A stretch of DNA of 55,943 nt from Propionibacterium sp. (GTDB lineage Bacteria; Actinomycetota; Actinomycetes; Propionibacteriales; Propionibacteriaceae), in contig DUOB01000045.1 of NCBI GenBank assembly GCA_012839035.1, forward strand, positions 1 to 55,943, given 5' to 3'. Positions 17,769 to 26,975 of this stretch are shown here, piece by piece. Under the pieces are notes generated by a model. It did no database searches. It was not told the origin of the DNA and saw only the letters and a list, made by a program, of their open reading frames with translations. Position 1 is the stretch's first letter; each line of letters starts with the position of its first letter. Position numbers and translations under genes: made by a program.

Positions 17769-18586
17769 AGCCACCCCCGGATCGTCCGCCCCACCGCGGA
17801 CTCGGTGTTGGACCCGATCTGCACGACGTGCGGCACGTCCAGCAGGCTGGCGTGTGCCTCGGCCATGGCGAACGACTGTCCGGCCCAGGCGAGCATCGTC
17901 CGGTCGTTGGGCATGTCCCCGAACGCCGCGACGTCCGCGCGTGCGACACCGAGCTCCTCGGCATAGCGCGCGAGCGTCTCCGCCTTGGTCACCCCCGGTG
18001 CGGACAGCTCCAGCAGCCCCATCGACCCCCAGGAGGAGTGGGTGACGGTCAGGGCCGAGCCGATCGCCCGGGTGACGCGGCGGCTGAGCTCGTCGGCGTC
18101 CATGTCCGCGTGCTGGATGAGCATCTTCACGAAGGGCTCGGTGACCATGTCCTCGGGCTGGCCCGTGAAGAATTCCGGGCGGCGCAGGGCGATGGCGGGA
18201 TCGAACCCGAGCCGATAGCTCTCGTCGAAACCGAACCGCATGCCCTGCTCGATCCCGAACGAGGCGTCGGGCAATTCCTTCTTCACCAGCGCGATCACGT
18301 CCCGCGCCACGTCGGCCTCGATCGTCTCCGCCCAGAGCGGCCGCTGTTCCTCGAGGTCCCAGACGAGGGCACCGTTGCTGGCGATCACGGTGGGATGAGC
18401 CATGGGCAGCTCGGCGATCACCCCGAGCCACCGGGGCGGACGGCCGGTGACGAACACGACCGGCAGTCCCGCTGCTGCCGCCTCGGCGACGGCCACGGCA
18501 TTCTCCGCGCTCACCGAGCCATCGGGGGAGAGGAACGTTCCGTCCAGGTCGGTCGCGACCAAGCGTGGCGTACGCATCCCACTCAC
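17765..18586 (-). CDS. HAD-IIB (Cof-type) phosphatase
   Basis: A 273-residue soluble hydrolase of the haloacid dehalogenase superfamily. Motif I is ATDLDGTF, with the nucleophile and the general acid Asp. Motif II is VFVTGRP. ASNGALVWD follows, as in Cof-like sugar-phosphate phosphatases, and motif IV is AFGDMPNDRTML near residue 230. A type IIB cap lies between. Substrates of this group are usually sugar phosphates or flavin and cofactor phosphates. Its GTG start overlaps the upstream stop (GTGA) and its own stop overlaps the next GT87 gene, so it may service the same glycolipid pathway. Confidence 0.87.
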   Translation of the reverse strand: MSGMRTPRLVATDLDGTFLSPDGSVSAENAVAVAEAAAAGLPVVFVTGRPPRWLGVIAELPMAHPTVIASNGALVWDLEEQRPLWAETIEADVARDVIALVKKELPDASFGIEQGMRFGFDESYRLGFDPAIALRRPEFFTGQPEDMVTEPFVKMLIQHADMDADELSRRVTRAIGSALTVTHSSWGSMGLLELSAPGVTKAETLARYAEELGVARADVAAFGDMPNDRTMLAWAGQSFAMAEAHASLLDVPHVVQIGSNTESAVGRTIRGWL

Positions 18587-19476
18587 AACCTGGACGGCGG
18601 GGTCGGTGAACCACCGGCGGTCCGGGACGGAGTGGGCGTGGCCGAGGCCGGGGTGTCGGTCGGCTCCGGGGACGGGGAAGCGCTGTCGGGAGGTTGCGGT
18701 GTGGGGGAGGCGCTGGGATCCGGGGACTGCTGTTGCTCACTCTGTTGCGCCTGGGGCGGTGGGCTGATGGGCGGGGAATCCTTGAAGAGCAGAATCGCGA
18801 TCAGGACCGCGAGTGCCGCCAGCACCAGCATGAGCGCGAGGGAGGCGAGGATCGACAGCCACCCCGCCCGGTCATGGCGGCCGGGCCAGGGCAGCGGCCA
18901 GACCCGGTTGTGACCGGGGTTGTCGTCCTCGATCCAGGGGAGATGGAAGTCCGGCCCCGAGGGTCGGCCCCGCGGGGGGAGATCGCCGAGATCGACGTTC
19001 GCGAGCAGGGCATCGGCGGTCTCGATGATCGCCGGGTCATCGGCATAGGTGAGTGCCACCCAGGGTGCCAACGGATGCAGGTCATCGGGGTCGACGGGCT
19101 CGTCGCGCTCCTGGAACCGGCGCCCCAGTCGTCCCTCGTCCTGGTCCTGTCCACCCCGCACAACGACGTCATCGATGTGCAGCCGATTGATCAGTCCCGA
19201 GAATCGGTCCCGGGCCGCCTTGTCGGCCGCGGCGCCCTCGGCCAGTTGCACGAGGATGACGCGCCGGACGCCGGTCTCGCCCGCGGCACCATGCGCCTCC
19301 GGTGCGTTCGAGTGGGCCAGCCAGGCAACTCCCGAGGGGCGGGTGACCACACGTCCGTCCAGCCAGAAATCGCCGATTCGGGCGGGGTCGTCGAGCCGTG
19401 CAGGGGTCACTTCGAGGCCGGGCCACTCGGAACCGGGAGCGGAGGTGGGGTCTGCAGGGTCGGACATCGGGTCCAT
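18583..19476 (-). CDS. Single-span membrane protein with Pro/Ser-rich tail, unknown function
   Basis: 297 residues that I do not recognise. The first 200 are soluble, with many acidic residues and Trp (VTRPSGVAWLAHS, HPLAPWVALTYADDPA). One membrane span lies at about residues 210-232, followed by a 60-residue Pro/Ser/Thr-rich segment likely outside the cell. I placed the start at ATGGACCCG; a second in-frame ATG three codons later is equally possible. It is the first gene of the overlapping membrane protein/HAD/GT87/GT87 set and is divergent from moxR, about 97 bases away. Confidence 0.7.
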   Translation of the reverse strand: MDPMSDPADPTSAPGSEWPGLEVTPARLDDPARIGDFWLDGRVVTRPSGVAWLAHSNAPEAHGAAGETGVRRVILVQLAEGAAADKAARDRFSGLINRLHIDDVVVRGGQDQDEGRLGRRFQERDEPVDPDDLHPLAPWVALTYADDPAIIETADALLANVDLGDLPPRGRPSGPDFHLPWIEDDNPGHNRVWPLPWPGRHDRAGWLSILASLALMLVLAALAVLIAILLFKDSPPISPPPQAQQSEQQQSPDPSASPTPQPPDSASPSPEPTDTPASATPTPSRTAGGSPTPPSRL

Positions 19477-19573
19477 TGTGCCGCATCGCGTCCGGACGAG
19501 ACGCCTCCTCGTTTCACCCGACAGGTAGTCTGGTCCGGTCCCGCGACCCCAGGAACCCTCAGGAGACGGTGCA

Positions 19574-20587
19574 TTGAGCAGCCCGAGCACGCATGCCCAG
19601 GTCAGCACCTCGGACGCTGCCCGTCTGATTGGTGAAGCGATCAGCCAGGTGCAGCGGGTGATCGTGGGGCAGGACCACATGGTCGAACAGCTGATGGTCG
19701 GGCTGCTGGCCAAGGGCCACATCCTGCTGGAGGGCGTCCCTGGAGTGGCCAAGACGCTGGCTGTGCGATCGTTCGCCACCGTCGTGGGTGGCGACTTCGC
19801 GCGCATCCAGTTCACGCCCGACCTGGTCCCGTCCGACATCGTCGGCACCCGGATCTATCTCGCGTCGCAGGAGCGCTTCGAGGTCGAGTTGGGGCCGGTG
19901 TTCGTCAACTTCGTCCTGGCGGACGAGATCAACCGAGCGCCCGCCAAGGTCCAGTCGGCGATGCTCGAGCTGATGGCGGAGAAGCAGGTCTCGATCGCGG
20001 GCCGCACCTATGCGGCCCCCAATCCGTTCATCGTGATCGCCACCCAGAACCCCGTCGAATCCGAGGGCGTCTATCCGCTGCCCGAGGCCCAGCGGGACCG
20101 CTTCCTGCTCAAGGTGGACGTGCCCTATCCCCGCGGGGACGAGGAGTTCGAGATCCTGCGCAGGATGAGTGTGCGGCCGCCGGAGGCACGGCCGGTGCTC
20201 AACCCGGATCTCGTGCGCCAGCTCCAGGACCAGGCAGCCAACGTGCACGTGCACAATCTGGTGGCGGAATACATCGTCCGGCTCGTGCTTGCGACCAGAA
20301 CGCCCGCCGAGTTCGGCATGCCCGATCTCGCCGGGGTCATCCAGATCGGTTGTTCCCCGCGCGCGACACTGGGTCTCGTCGCCTCCGCCAGAGCCCTCGC
20401 GCTGATCCACGGTCGCGACTATGTCCTGCCCACCGATGTCCAGGCGGTCGCCCGGGACGTCATGGCCCACCGTCTCGTCCTCGGATTCGACGCGGTCGCG
20501 GACAACATCCAGCCCACCCAGGTCATCGAGCGGATCGTGGCGATGGTGCCGCCGCCCAAACCGGTCTGGCCCAACCAGCAGGGATGA
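19574..20587 (+). CDS. MoxR-family AAA+ ATPase
   Basis: A 337-residue AAA+ ATPase of the MoxR type: Walker A GVPGVAKTL near residue 54, Walker B LADEINRAP and sensor IATQNPVE. The TTG start is chosen because AGGAG sits 8 bases before it and the next in-frame starts would cut into the first helix. MoxR proteins act as chaperones that help load or mature partner VWA proteins. Here the DUF58 and two VWA genes follow with overlapping stops and starts, so the four gene products probably work as one membrane-associated system. Confidence 0.93.
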   Translation: MSSPSTHAQVSTSDAARLIGEAISQVQRVIVGQDHMVEQLMVGLLAKGHILLEGVPGVAKTLAVRSFATVVGGDFARIQFTPDLVPSDIVGTRIYLASQERFEVELGPVFVNFVLADEINRAPAKVQSAMLELMAEKQVSIAGRTYAAPNPFIVIATQNPVESEGVYPLPEAQRDRFLLKVDVPYPRGDEEFEILRRMSVRPPEARPVLNPDLVRQLQDQAANVHVHNLVAEYIVRLVLATRTPAEFGMPDLAGVIQIGCSPRATLGLVASARALALIHGRDYVLPTDVQAVARDVMAHRLVLGFDAVADNIQPTQVIERIVAMVPPPKPVWPNQQG

Positions 20588-21666
20588 GCCGTCCCGATTG
20601 GGCGCCGCCCACAGGTGCCCCTGCCACCAACCGGGCTGCGTCGGCCGACGCTCGCCCGGAGGCGTACGCGTCAGTGCTCGGCGTCCCCACCAAAGCCACC
20701 CTGCCCCTCAACAAACTTGCCCCCGAGGCTGCGCTGCGCAGGCTTGAGTTGGCGGTCGTACGCCGGCTCGAGGGCTTCCTGCACGGTGACCACCTCGGAC
20801 TGTTGCCGGGCCCCGGCTCGGACACCAACGACGCCCGCGAATATGTCCCGGGACAGGACGACGTGCGCGCGATGGACTGGGCGGTCACCGCCCGCACCAC
20901 CGTGCCGCACGTGCGCGACACCATGGCGGACCGCGAGCTGGAGGTCTGGGCGCTGCTCGACGTCACCCCGTCGATGAACTGGGGCACCGCGGGCGTGACC
21001 AAACGGGACCTCGGCATCGCCGCGATCGCCACCATCGGCTTTCTGTCCCAGAAGATGGGCGACCGATTCGGCGGCATGATCATGCGGCCCGACCGGGTGA
21101 CCCGGCTGCCCGCACGCTCGGGACGCATGGCGCTCTATGCCCTGCTGCGCCGCATGCTGGAGGCGCCGATCGTGCCCGATCACGCCCACGGCGACCTGGA
21201 TCTGCCGGAAGGCATCGAACAACTCATCCGCACCCAGCGCAGACGGGGCATGCGGGTGGTCGTCTCCGACTTCCTGACCCCCGGTGACCACGAGCTCGAC
21301 CCGAACGTGCCGCCGCCCTGGGAGCGCCCCCTGCGTCATCTCGCCGTCCGCAACCAGGTGCTGGCCATCGAAGTGGTAGACAAGTTCGAGCTCGAGTTCC
21401 CCGATGTGGGGGAGATTCTGATCCGCGACCCGGAGACGGACTTTGAACGCTATGTGAATACTGGAGACGCGGCTGCCCGACAGCGGATGGACGCCGCCAG
21501 CGCGGCCCAGCGCGAGCGGATCCGGATTGCCCTGCGCCGCGCGGGAGTGGGACACATCCAGCTCCGGACGGACCGGGACTGGGTGGTCGACATCGCCCGC
21601 TTCGTGCTGGCCTATCGCAGGGTCGCCAGCATGCTCCACGCACCACCGCAGGGGGTGAGCCGATGA
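20584..21666 (+). CDS. DUF58 domain protein
   Basis: 360 residues, with the DUF58 signature REYVPGQDDVRAMDW near residue 95 followed by a VWA-like fold (ALLDVTPSMNWG as a degenerate metal-site start). ATG overlaps the MoxR stop (ATGA), a strong argument for this start over an open frame extending into moxR. The N-terminal 40 residues are Ala/Pro/Thr-rich. DUF58 proteins pair with MoxR ATPases throughout bacteria; their exact role is not settled. Confidence 0.9.
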   Translation: MSRPDWAPPTGAPATNRAASADARPEAYASVLGVPTKATLPLNKLAPEAALRRLELAVVRRLEGFLHGDHLGLLPGPGSDTNDAREYVPGQDDVRAMDWAVTARTTVPHVRDTMADRELEVWALLDVTPSMNWGTAGVTKRDLGIAAIATIGFLSQKMGDRFGGMIMRPDRVTRLPARSGRMALYALLRRMLEAPIVPDHAHGDLDLPEGIEQLIRTQRRRGMRVVVSDFLTPGDHELDPNVPPPWERPLRHLAVRNQVLAIEVVDKFELEFPDVGEILIRDPETDFERYVNTGDAAARQRMDAASAAQRERIRIALRRAGVGHIQLRTDRDWVVDIARFVLAYRRVASMLHAPPQGVSR

Positions 21667-22640
21667 CATGGCCGGAATGGTTGCCCAACTTCACCGAGCC
21701 GTCACGGCTGATCTGGCTGCTCGCCATCCCGATCCTGCTCGGTCTCTATGTCTGGGGCAGCCGCAAGCGAAACAAGCGCGGGATGCGCTTCACCAACACC
21801 GGCATGCTCGGTGCCGTGGTGCGCAAACAATCCCAGTGGCGCCGCCACCTCGCCGTGGCCCTGTCACTGTTGTCGCTGATCGCCCTGACCGGGGCGTGGG
21901 CGAAACCGTTCGCACAGGTCGATGTGCCGCGCGAACGGGCCACCATCGTGGTCGTCCTCGACATCTCACTGTCGATGCAGGCCACGGATGTGCAGCCGGA
22001 CCGATTCAGCGTGGCAAAGTCCGAGGCGACCGAGTTCGTCGAGAGCCTGCCGGAGCAGTTCAACGTCTCGCTGGTGACGCTCTCCGGCAATCCGGCGCTC
22101 GTGATCCCGCCGACCACCGATCGCGCGGCCGTGATTCGTGGCATCGAAACCCGTGATCTCCAGGATTCCACTGCGGTCGGCGAAGCGATCGTCGTCGCGC
22201 TGCAGGCGTTGGCGCAGGCGCCCCAACCGCCGGGCGCCGACGACGAGCCGGCGCCCGGCGCGATCGTGCTGCTCACCGACGGCCAGAACACGGTTGGCCG
22301 GCCGGCCGAGCAGGGCGCATTGGTGGCCGCGACGGAAGAGGTGCCAATCTTCACGATTGGATATGGCACCGAGAACGGTTTCGTCGATCTCGACGGTCAG
22401 CGCGAACCGGTGCCGGTCAACCACGAGCAACTCGAACGCGTGGCCGAGGGCACCGGCGGGGAGCATTTCCGGGCGGCGAGCCCGGATCAGTTGAAGAAGG
22501 TGTACGCGAACATCGGCTCGTCCGTTGGCGTCGAAAAGGCTGAACGTGAGACCACCGCGGCCTGGGCCGGTTGGGGGCTCGGCTTCGCTGCGCTCGCAGC
22601 CCTGAGCGCGATCTCCCTGGCCGCGAGGTGGCCCGCATGA
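21663..22640 (+). CDS. BatA-like VWA domain membrane protein (first of two)
   Basis: 325 residues. Two N-terminal membrane spans (about residues 12-30 and 60-78) and one near the C-terminus flank a von Willebrand A domain. The metal-ion-dependent adhesion site DISLSMQ is intact, with PPTTDRAA and LLTDGQNT further on. The ATG overlaps the DUF58 stop. By analogy with Bat/CoxE systems it should be a membrane-anchored, metal-binding protein handled by MoxR. Confidence 0.9.
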   Translation: MTWPEWLPNFTEPSRLIWLLAIPILLGLYVWGSRKRNKRGMRFTNTGMLGAVVRKQSQWRRHLAVALSLLSLIALTGAWAKPFAQVDVPRERATIVVVLDISLSMQATDVQPDRFSVAKSEATEFVESLPEQFNVSLVTLSGNPALVIPPTTDRAAVIRGIETRDLQDSTAVGEAIVVALQALAQAPQPPGADDEPAPGAIVLLTDGQNTVGRPAEQGALVAATEEVPIFTIGYGTENGFVDLDGQREPVPVNHEQLERVAEGTGGEHFRAASPDQLKKVYANIGSSVGVEKAERETTAAWAGWGLGFAALAALSAISLAARWPA

Positions 22641-23635
22641 CCGCCTCGTTCCTGCTCGTCCACCATGTGGTCGCCCCACTGGCGATCGAGATGCCGGATT
22701 TCGAGCGCCCGGGCCGCCTGTGGGCACTGGCGCTGATCCCGGCGTTGGGTCTGCTCTACGTGGGGCTGCTGCGGTTGCGCGGTGGGGGCAGGCGTACGCA
22801 TCGCCTGCCGATCAACACCGACCGCACCTGGGTGCGCCACACTGCGGTCGTGCTCGCTCTGGCCAGCATGGTGATGCTGACGGTGGCCTGGGCCATCCCC
22901 CGACAGTCGGTCGAAGTCCCGCGCGAACGCGCGACGGTCGTGATTGTCATGGACGTGTCGCTGTCCATGGAGGCAGCCGACGTGCCGCCGAGCAGGCTCC
23001 AGGCAGCCAAGGAATCCGCGAAGGAGTTCGCCACCTCCCTCCCGCCGGGGTTCAATGTCTCGCTGGTCGAGTTCGCCGGCACCGCCTCGATCGCAGTGCC
23101 ACCCACGACCGACCGCGGGGTTGTCAATGCCGCCATCGACAACCTGCGCCTACGCGAATCGACCGCGATCGGTGAGGGCATCTATGCCGCGCTCGATGCG
23201 TTGTTGATGGTCCCGCCCGACCCGCTGGATCCCGAGGCGACCCCGCCGGCGACGATCGTGGTGCTCAGCGATGGCGAATCGCAGCGGGGCCGGAGCCCCT
23301 ATGTGGCGGCGGAGACCTCCAAGGAAGCCGGCGTACCCGTCAACACCATCGCCTTCGGCACCGACCGGGGATACATCATCGACCCCCGCACCGGGCGCCG
23401 CGAGTGGGTGCGGGTCAACCGCGAACAGTTGGCCGAGATCGCGCGCATTGGTGGCGGCCAGGGGTTCTATGCGCCCTCCGCCGAGCGGCTGCGCGAGGTC
23501 TATTCGGAGATCCGCCGGAGCGCGGGCACCGAGAAAGTCTTCCAGGAAGCAACATCCCGCTATGTCGGCATCGGGCTGGTGTTCGGGCTGCTCGCCGCCA
23601 TTGGGATCGTGTCACTGGGTGCGCGCTGGCCCTAA
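22637..23635 (+). CDS. BatA-like VWA domain membrane protein (second of two)
   Basis: 332 residues, a paralogue of the preceding gene with the same layout: N-terminal membrane spans, adhesion site DVSLSMEAADVPPSR, PPTTDRGVV, VVLSDGESQ and a C-terminal span. The ATG overlaps the previous stop (ATGA). The two copies are clearly related along their whole length (both carry VEVPRERAT- or VDVPRERAT-type sequence before the VWA core), so they look like a tandem duplication that diverged. Confidence 0.9.
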   Translation: MTASFLLVHHVVAPLAIEMPDFERPGRLWALALIPALGLLYVGLLRLRGGGRRTHRLPINTDRTWVRHTAVVLALASMVMLTVAWAIPRQSVEVPRERATVVIVMDVSLSMEAADVPPSRLQAAKESAKEFATSLPPGFNVSLVEFAGTASIAVPPTTDRGVVNAAIDNLRLRESTAIGEGIYAALDALLMVPPDPLDPEATPPATIVVLSDGESQRGRSPYVAAETSKEAGVPVNTIAFGTDRGYIIDPRTGRREWVRVNREQLAEIARIGGGQGFYAPSAERLREVYSEIRRSAGTEKVFQEATSRYVGIGLVFGLLAAIGIVSLGARWP

Positions 23636-23644
23636 GGTGGCCAT

Positions 23645-24376
23645 ATGACCGACCTCCTCGCCAACCTGACCTCCGTCCGGGAACGGATCGCCGCCGCGTG
23701 CGTTGCCGCTGGCCGCCGACCCGAGGAGGTGCGGCTGTTGCCGGTGTCCAAGACCCATGGCATCGACAAGATCCTTGCCGTGCACGCGGCGGGGGAGCGT
23801 ACGTTCGGCGAGAACCGCATCCAGGAAGCCGAGGCGAAGGCGGAGGACCTGGCCGACACCGACATCCGCTGGGCCGTCATCGGCCATCTCCAGACCAACA
23901 AGGCCAAGAACCTCGCCCGGTTCGCCCACGAGTTCCACGCGCTGGACTCGATGCGCGTGGCCAAGGAGCTGGACAAGCGGCTGCAGAACGAGGGGCGCTC
24001 CATCGACGTGCTGATCCAGGTCAACTCCTCCGCGGAGCCCCAGAAGTTCGGGCTGCCGCCGGAGGAGGTCGAGGGCTTCGCCGAGCAGCTCGGCCCGTTC
24101 AACTCCCTCAACGTGATCGGCCTCATGACGCTGGCGGTGTTCTCCAGGGAGCGTGCCGAGGTCGAGCCCTGTTTCGTGCGGATGGCCGAGTTGCAGCGCA
24201 GGCTGCGGGACAACGACCGCGCAGCCGGCAGCTACGACGAGCTGTCGATGGGCATGAGCGGTGATTTCGAGCTCGCGATCGAGCACGGGGCGACCTGCGT
24301 ACGCGTCGGGGAGGCAGTCTTCGGCGACCGCCTCGATCCCAACGCCTATTGGGATTCCCGAGCCGCCCGGGAGTGA
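23645..24376 (+). CDS. YggS/PLPBP-family pyridoxal phosphate homeostasis protein
   Basis: 243 residues, a single-domain alanine-racemase-like TIM barrel. The PLP lysine is in LLPVSKTHG (near residue 36). The other family blocks are FGENRIQEA, IGHLQTNKA, LDSMRVAKEL and the phosphate-binding MGMSGDFELAIEHGAT and VRVGEAVFG. The family is non-catalytic and buffers free PLP. It starts nine bases after the VWA operon; in many bacteria it lies with cell-division genes, which is not the case here. Confidence 0.93.
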   Translation: MTDLLANLTSVRERIAAACVAAGRRPEEVRLLPVSKTHGIDKILAVHAAGERTFGENRIQEAEAKAEDLADTDIRWAVIGHLQTNKAKNLARFAHEFHALDSMRVAKELDKRLQNEGRSIDVLIQVNSSAEPQKFGLPPEEVEGFAEQLGPFNSLNVIGLMTLAVFSRERAEVEPCFVRMAELQRRLRDNDRAAGSYDELSMGMSGDFELAIEHGATCVRVGEAVFGDRLDPNAYWDSRAARE

Positions 24377-24436
24377 GGGGCGTCCAGCGACACACCCGCA
24401 CTGGCAATGGTCGGGCGGGTGATGCACAATGGACGG

Positions 24437-24488
24437 GAGTCGAGTCCGCTCGTGTCGAGTTCGCTTGTGTCGAGTTCGCTTGTGTCGA
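24437..24488 (+). repeat. 15-bp tandem repeat upstream of the DUF3145 gene
   Basis: Two exact copies of GTGTCGAGTTCGCTT stand side by side. They are preceded by one degenerate copy (GAGTCGAGTCCGCTC) and followed by a partial copy. The array ends about 40 bases before the DUF3145 start codon, so it lies in its leader or promoter. No protein is supported across it. Confidence 0.85.
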
Positions 24489-24529
24489 GGATGTCGGGGA
24501 AGGCAACCCTCGAAGCCTGGGAGGACTCG

Positions 24530-25027
24530 ATGAGCACGACTCGTGGCGTTTTGTACGTCCACTCCACGCCGTCTGCGGTGTGCCCTCACATCGAGTGGGC
24601 CGTGGGCGGCATTCTTGGCGCGCCCACAAAGATGACGTGGGCCGCGCAATCCGCCGAACGCAACAGCTATCGCACCGAGCTGTCCTGGACCGGACCCAGC
24701 GGCACCGGTGCCAAGCTCGCCTCCAAACTCAAGGGCTGGGGCCGCATCCGCTTCGAGGTGACCGAGGAACCGACGGCAGCGAGCGAGGGCATGCGGTGGT
24801 CGTACACCCCGCGCCTGGGCATCTTCCACGCCACAACCGGCATCCACGGCGACATCCTCGTCCCCGAGGAGCGGCTCAAGGCCGCGATCGCCAATGACGC
24901 GGTGGGGCGTACGCCCCTCAGCCAGGGTCTCGCCGAACTGCTCGGCACGCCGTGGGACGAGGAACTGGAGACGTTCCGGTACGCAGGGGAGGGTGCCCCC
25001 GTGCGCTGGCTCCACAACGTCGTCTGA
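24530..25027 (+). CDS. DUF3145 family protein
   Basis: 165 residues, matching the actinobacterial DUF3145 family in length and in its start STTRGVLYVHSTPSAVCPHI, followed by WAVGGILGAPTKM. The ATG is preceded by GGGAGG at a normal distance. The open frame extends 41 codons further upstream across the tandem repeat, but that part is repetitive Ser/Leu/Val and not family-like. Function is unknown. Convergent with the truncated antiporter, 12 bases away. Confidence 0.88.
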   Translation: MSTTRGVLYVHSTPSAVCPHIEWAVGGILGAPTKMTWAAQSAERNSYRTELSWTGPSGTGAKLASKLKGWGRIRFEVTEEPTAASEGMRWSYTPRLGIFHATTGIHGDILVPEERLKAAIANDAVGRTPLSQGLAELLGTPWDEELETFRYAGEGAPVRWLHNVV

Positions 25028-25039
25028 GCGTCGCCCGGG

Positions 25040-25891
25040 TCAGAGGACCATCGCGGCGACCCAGCCCGCAGCGAGGAGCGGGATGTTGTAGTGGATGAAT
25101 GTCGGGATCACCGTGTCGCGGATGTGGTCGTGTTGCCCATCGGCGTTGAGGCCGGCCGTCGGTCCGAGAGTCGAGTCCGACGCGGGGGACCCGGCATCGC
25201 CCAAGGCGCCGGCGGTTCCGATGATCGCCACGGTCGCCAGCGGTGAGAAGCCGAGTGAGAGGCACAGCGGCACATAGAGCGTGGTGATGATCGGCAGTGT
25301 CGAGAACGACGACCCGATGCCCATCGTGACCAGGAGTCCGACGAGCAGCATGACCAACGCGGCCATCGCCCTGTTGCCGCCGAACGCAGCGGCACTCGAC
25401 TCGACGAGCGCGTCGACGTCCCCGGTGGCCGTCATCACGGCGGCGAAGCCCTGGGCGGAGATCATGATGAACCCGATCATCGCCATGAGCTTGATGCCCT
25501 GATCGAAGACATTGTCGATCTCACCCCACCGCACCACGCGTGCCGCGACGAAGACGATGAAGCCGACCAGCGCCCCGAGCAGCAGGGAATCGGCCACGAT
25601 CTGGACGACCAGCGAGATGACGATGGCCAGCCCGGAGACGATCAACGCCCAGCGTCCGCGCGGCTCCGCCGACTCCGATCGATCCCCGACGATCGGAAGA
25701 TCCGCATAGTCGCGGGGCTTGCGGTAGGTGATGAAGACCGCGATGAGCAGACCGGCCACCATGCCGAGGGCGGGGATCCCCATGGCCTGCATGACGTTGA
25801 TGCCGGCGGTCGGCATGCCCGCCTGCTCGATGTTGGCGAGCAGGATCTGGTTGAGGAAGACGTCGCCGAAGCCGTAGGGGAGGTACATGTA
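25040..25891 (-). pseudogene. YuiF-type Na+/H+ antiporter, N-terminal part missing
   Basis: Encodes only the last 280 or so residues of a transporter of the YuiF/NhaC-related antiporter family, normally about 440 residues. The retained part is clear: [40 protein letters not shown]-like [14 protein letters not shown], and the near-invariant [15 protein letters not shown] and [10 protein letters not shown]. By comparison with my memory of B. subtilis YuiF, homology begins at about residue 165-170, so roughly five or six membrane spans are absent. An in-frame ATG at 25888 could start a truncated protein, but with no plausible promoter or function. Upstream of it the sequence changes at once into an unrelated sigma-factor tail on the other strand. 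Confidence 0.85.
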
Positions 25892-25892
25892 G

Positions 25893-25976
25893 CTACGCCT
25901 CCACCGCGCCCGCCGTCGACTCAACCTCCGCCTTGCCGAACCGCAGGGCCTCGCGATCCACCCACAGGAGTCATGA
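25893..25976 (+). pseudogene. C-terminal tail of an ECF sigma factor
   Basis: Twenty-seven codons in frame with a TGA encode [17 protein letters not shown] and onward to [14 protein letters not shown] is the usual end of the sigma-4 recognition helix and following basic helix of ECF sigma factors. A TAG stands directly before the first codon, so no complete gene exists. The TGA overlaps the next ATG (ATGA), the usual coupling between a sigma gene and its CU044_5270-type partner. Remnant by direct reading; the loss of its first 140 or so codons is inferred. Confidence 0.7.
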
Positions 25977-26917
25977 TGACCAAGCAGCGAATTATCGAGA
26001 AGCTCCGGCCCCACGACCTCAGCGGCGTAGTCCCGGACTGGGATCACCGTCAGGCGGAGCTCTGGCGACAGGTCGCCGAGCGCACGGTGGCCGAGCACGA
26101 GGTGACCGACCGCGCCGCGCAGGCCGATGACCGGACCACCGCACCCGGGCGAGCGACGCGACCGGCCCGGTTGCGTCGGCGTACGTTCCTCCGCGTGGGC
26201 ATCGCCGCCGCGGCCGCCGCGCTCGTCGTGGGCGGGGTCGCGCCGATCGTGCTGCCGCAGGGTTCGCCCGAGGCACGCGCCGAACTGGAATTGCTCGCCG
26301 AGAGCGCCCGTCATGCGGAGCCGCTGGTGGTGGGGCCGGGGCAGTACCTGTACGTCGTCACCGACGAAGAACAGACCGCGCTCGAGAACAACGGGGACTT
26401 TGCGCAGCGGCACGAGTTGTGGACCGCGCAGGACGGCAGCACGGTCGTGCGGACGAGCACTGGGACAGGCGGCAAGCCGGAGACGTACGGCCCGGATCCC
26501 TTGGCGGACAGCCCTACCGGCTGGGACAAGAACGCCGACATGCCCAGGGATCCCGCCGCGCTGGAGCGCTGGCTGCGGCCGCGCGTGTCCGGTTCGTTGA
26601 ACTCTGATGAGGCGGTGTTCGTGGCGCTGACCGACATGTTGCGCAGCAACAATCCGGACCCGGAGTTGCGGGCGGTCATGATCGAAACCCTGCCGCGCAT
26701 CTCGCATGTGACGGCGGAGACGAACCAGACCGACAGTCTCGGTCGTGCCGCCGTGGTCATCAGCCGAGCGGAGCCCGGCCGGCAGGGCAGGGTGGATCGG
26801 TACTACTTCAGCCCCACGACCGGCCAGTACCTCGATGCGCAATCGTCCTTTGAAGGGAAGGACTTCTATCGGGGGACACGAGTGGAGGAGCGCGTCGTGA
26901 ACTCGCGCCCCGCCTGA
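25973..26917 (+). CDS. CU044_5270-type membrane-anchored protein, partner of a lost ECF sigma factor
   Basis: 314 residues. A cytoplasmic N-terminus of about 75 residues begins [13 protein letters not shown] and contains the [15 protein letters not shown] region. A basic patch with one membrane span (about residues 78-100) follows, then an extracytoplasmic domain with [12 protein letters not shown] and [23 protein letters not shown] sequence near the end. Proteins of this family usually sit right behind an ECF sigma-factor gene and may act as its anti-sigma or sensor. Here only the sigma tail survives, so this gene is probably an orphan and may lack its own promoter. Confidence 0.75.
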   Translation: MMTKQRIIEKLRPHDLSGVVPDWDHRQAELWRQVAERTVAEHEVTDRAAQADDRTTAPGRATRPARLRRRTFLRVGIAAAAAALVVGGVAPIVLPQGSPEARAELELLAESARHAEPLVVGPGQYLYVVTDEEQTALENNGDFAQRHELWTAQDGSTVVRTSTGTGGKPETYGPDPLADSPTGWDKNADMPRDPAALERWLRPRVSGSLNSDEAVFVALTDMLRSNNPDPELRAVMIETLPRISHVTAETNQTDSLGRAAVVISRAEPGRQGRVDRYYFSPTTGQYLDAQSSFEGKDFYRGTRVEERVVNSRPA

Positions 26918-26975
26918 CGTTCGGCAACGCCGGTTCTTGGCTTTGAGCATGAGACCTTCGCGTATCCTGTATCAG

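Noticed and set aside
15607..17966. Two plus-strand frames of over 400 codons opposite the GT87 genes
   Set aside because: Rich in His, Asp, Arg, Gln and Gly with no fold; antisense of membrane proteins.
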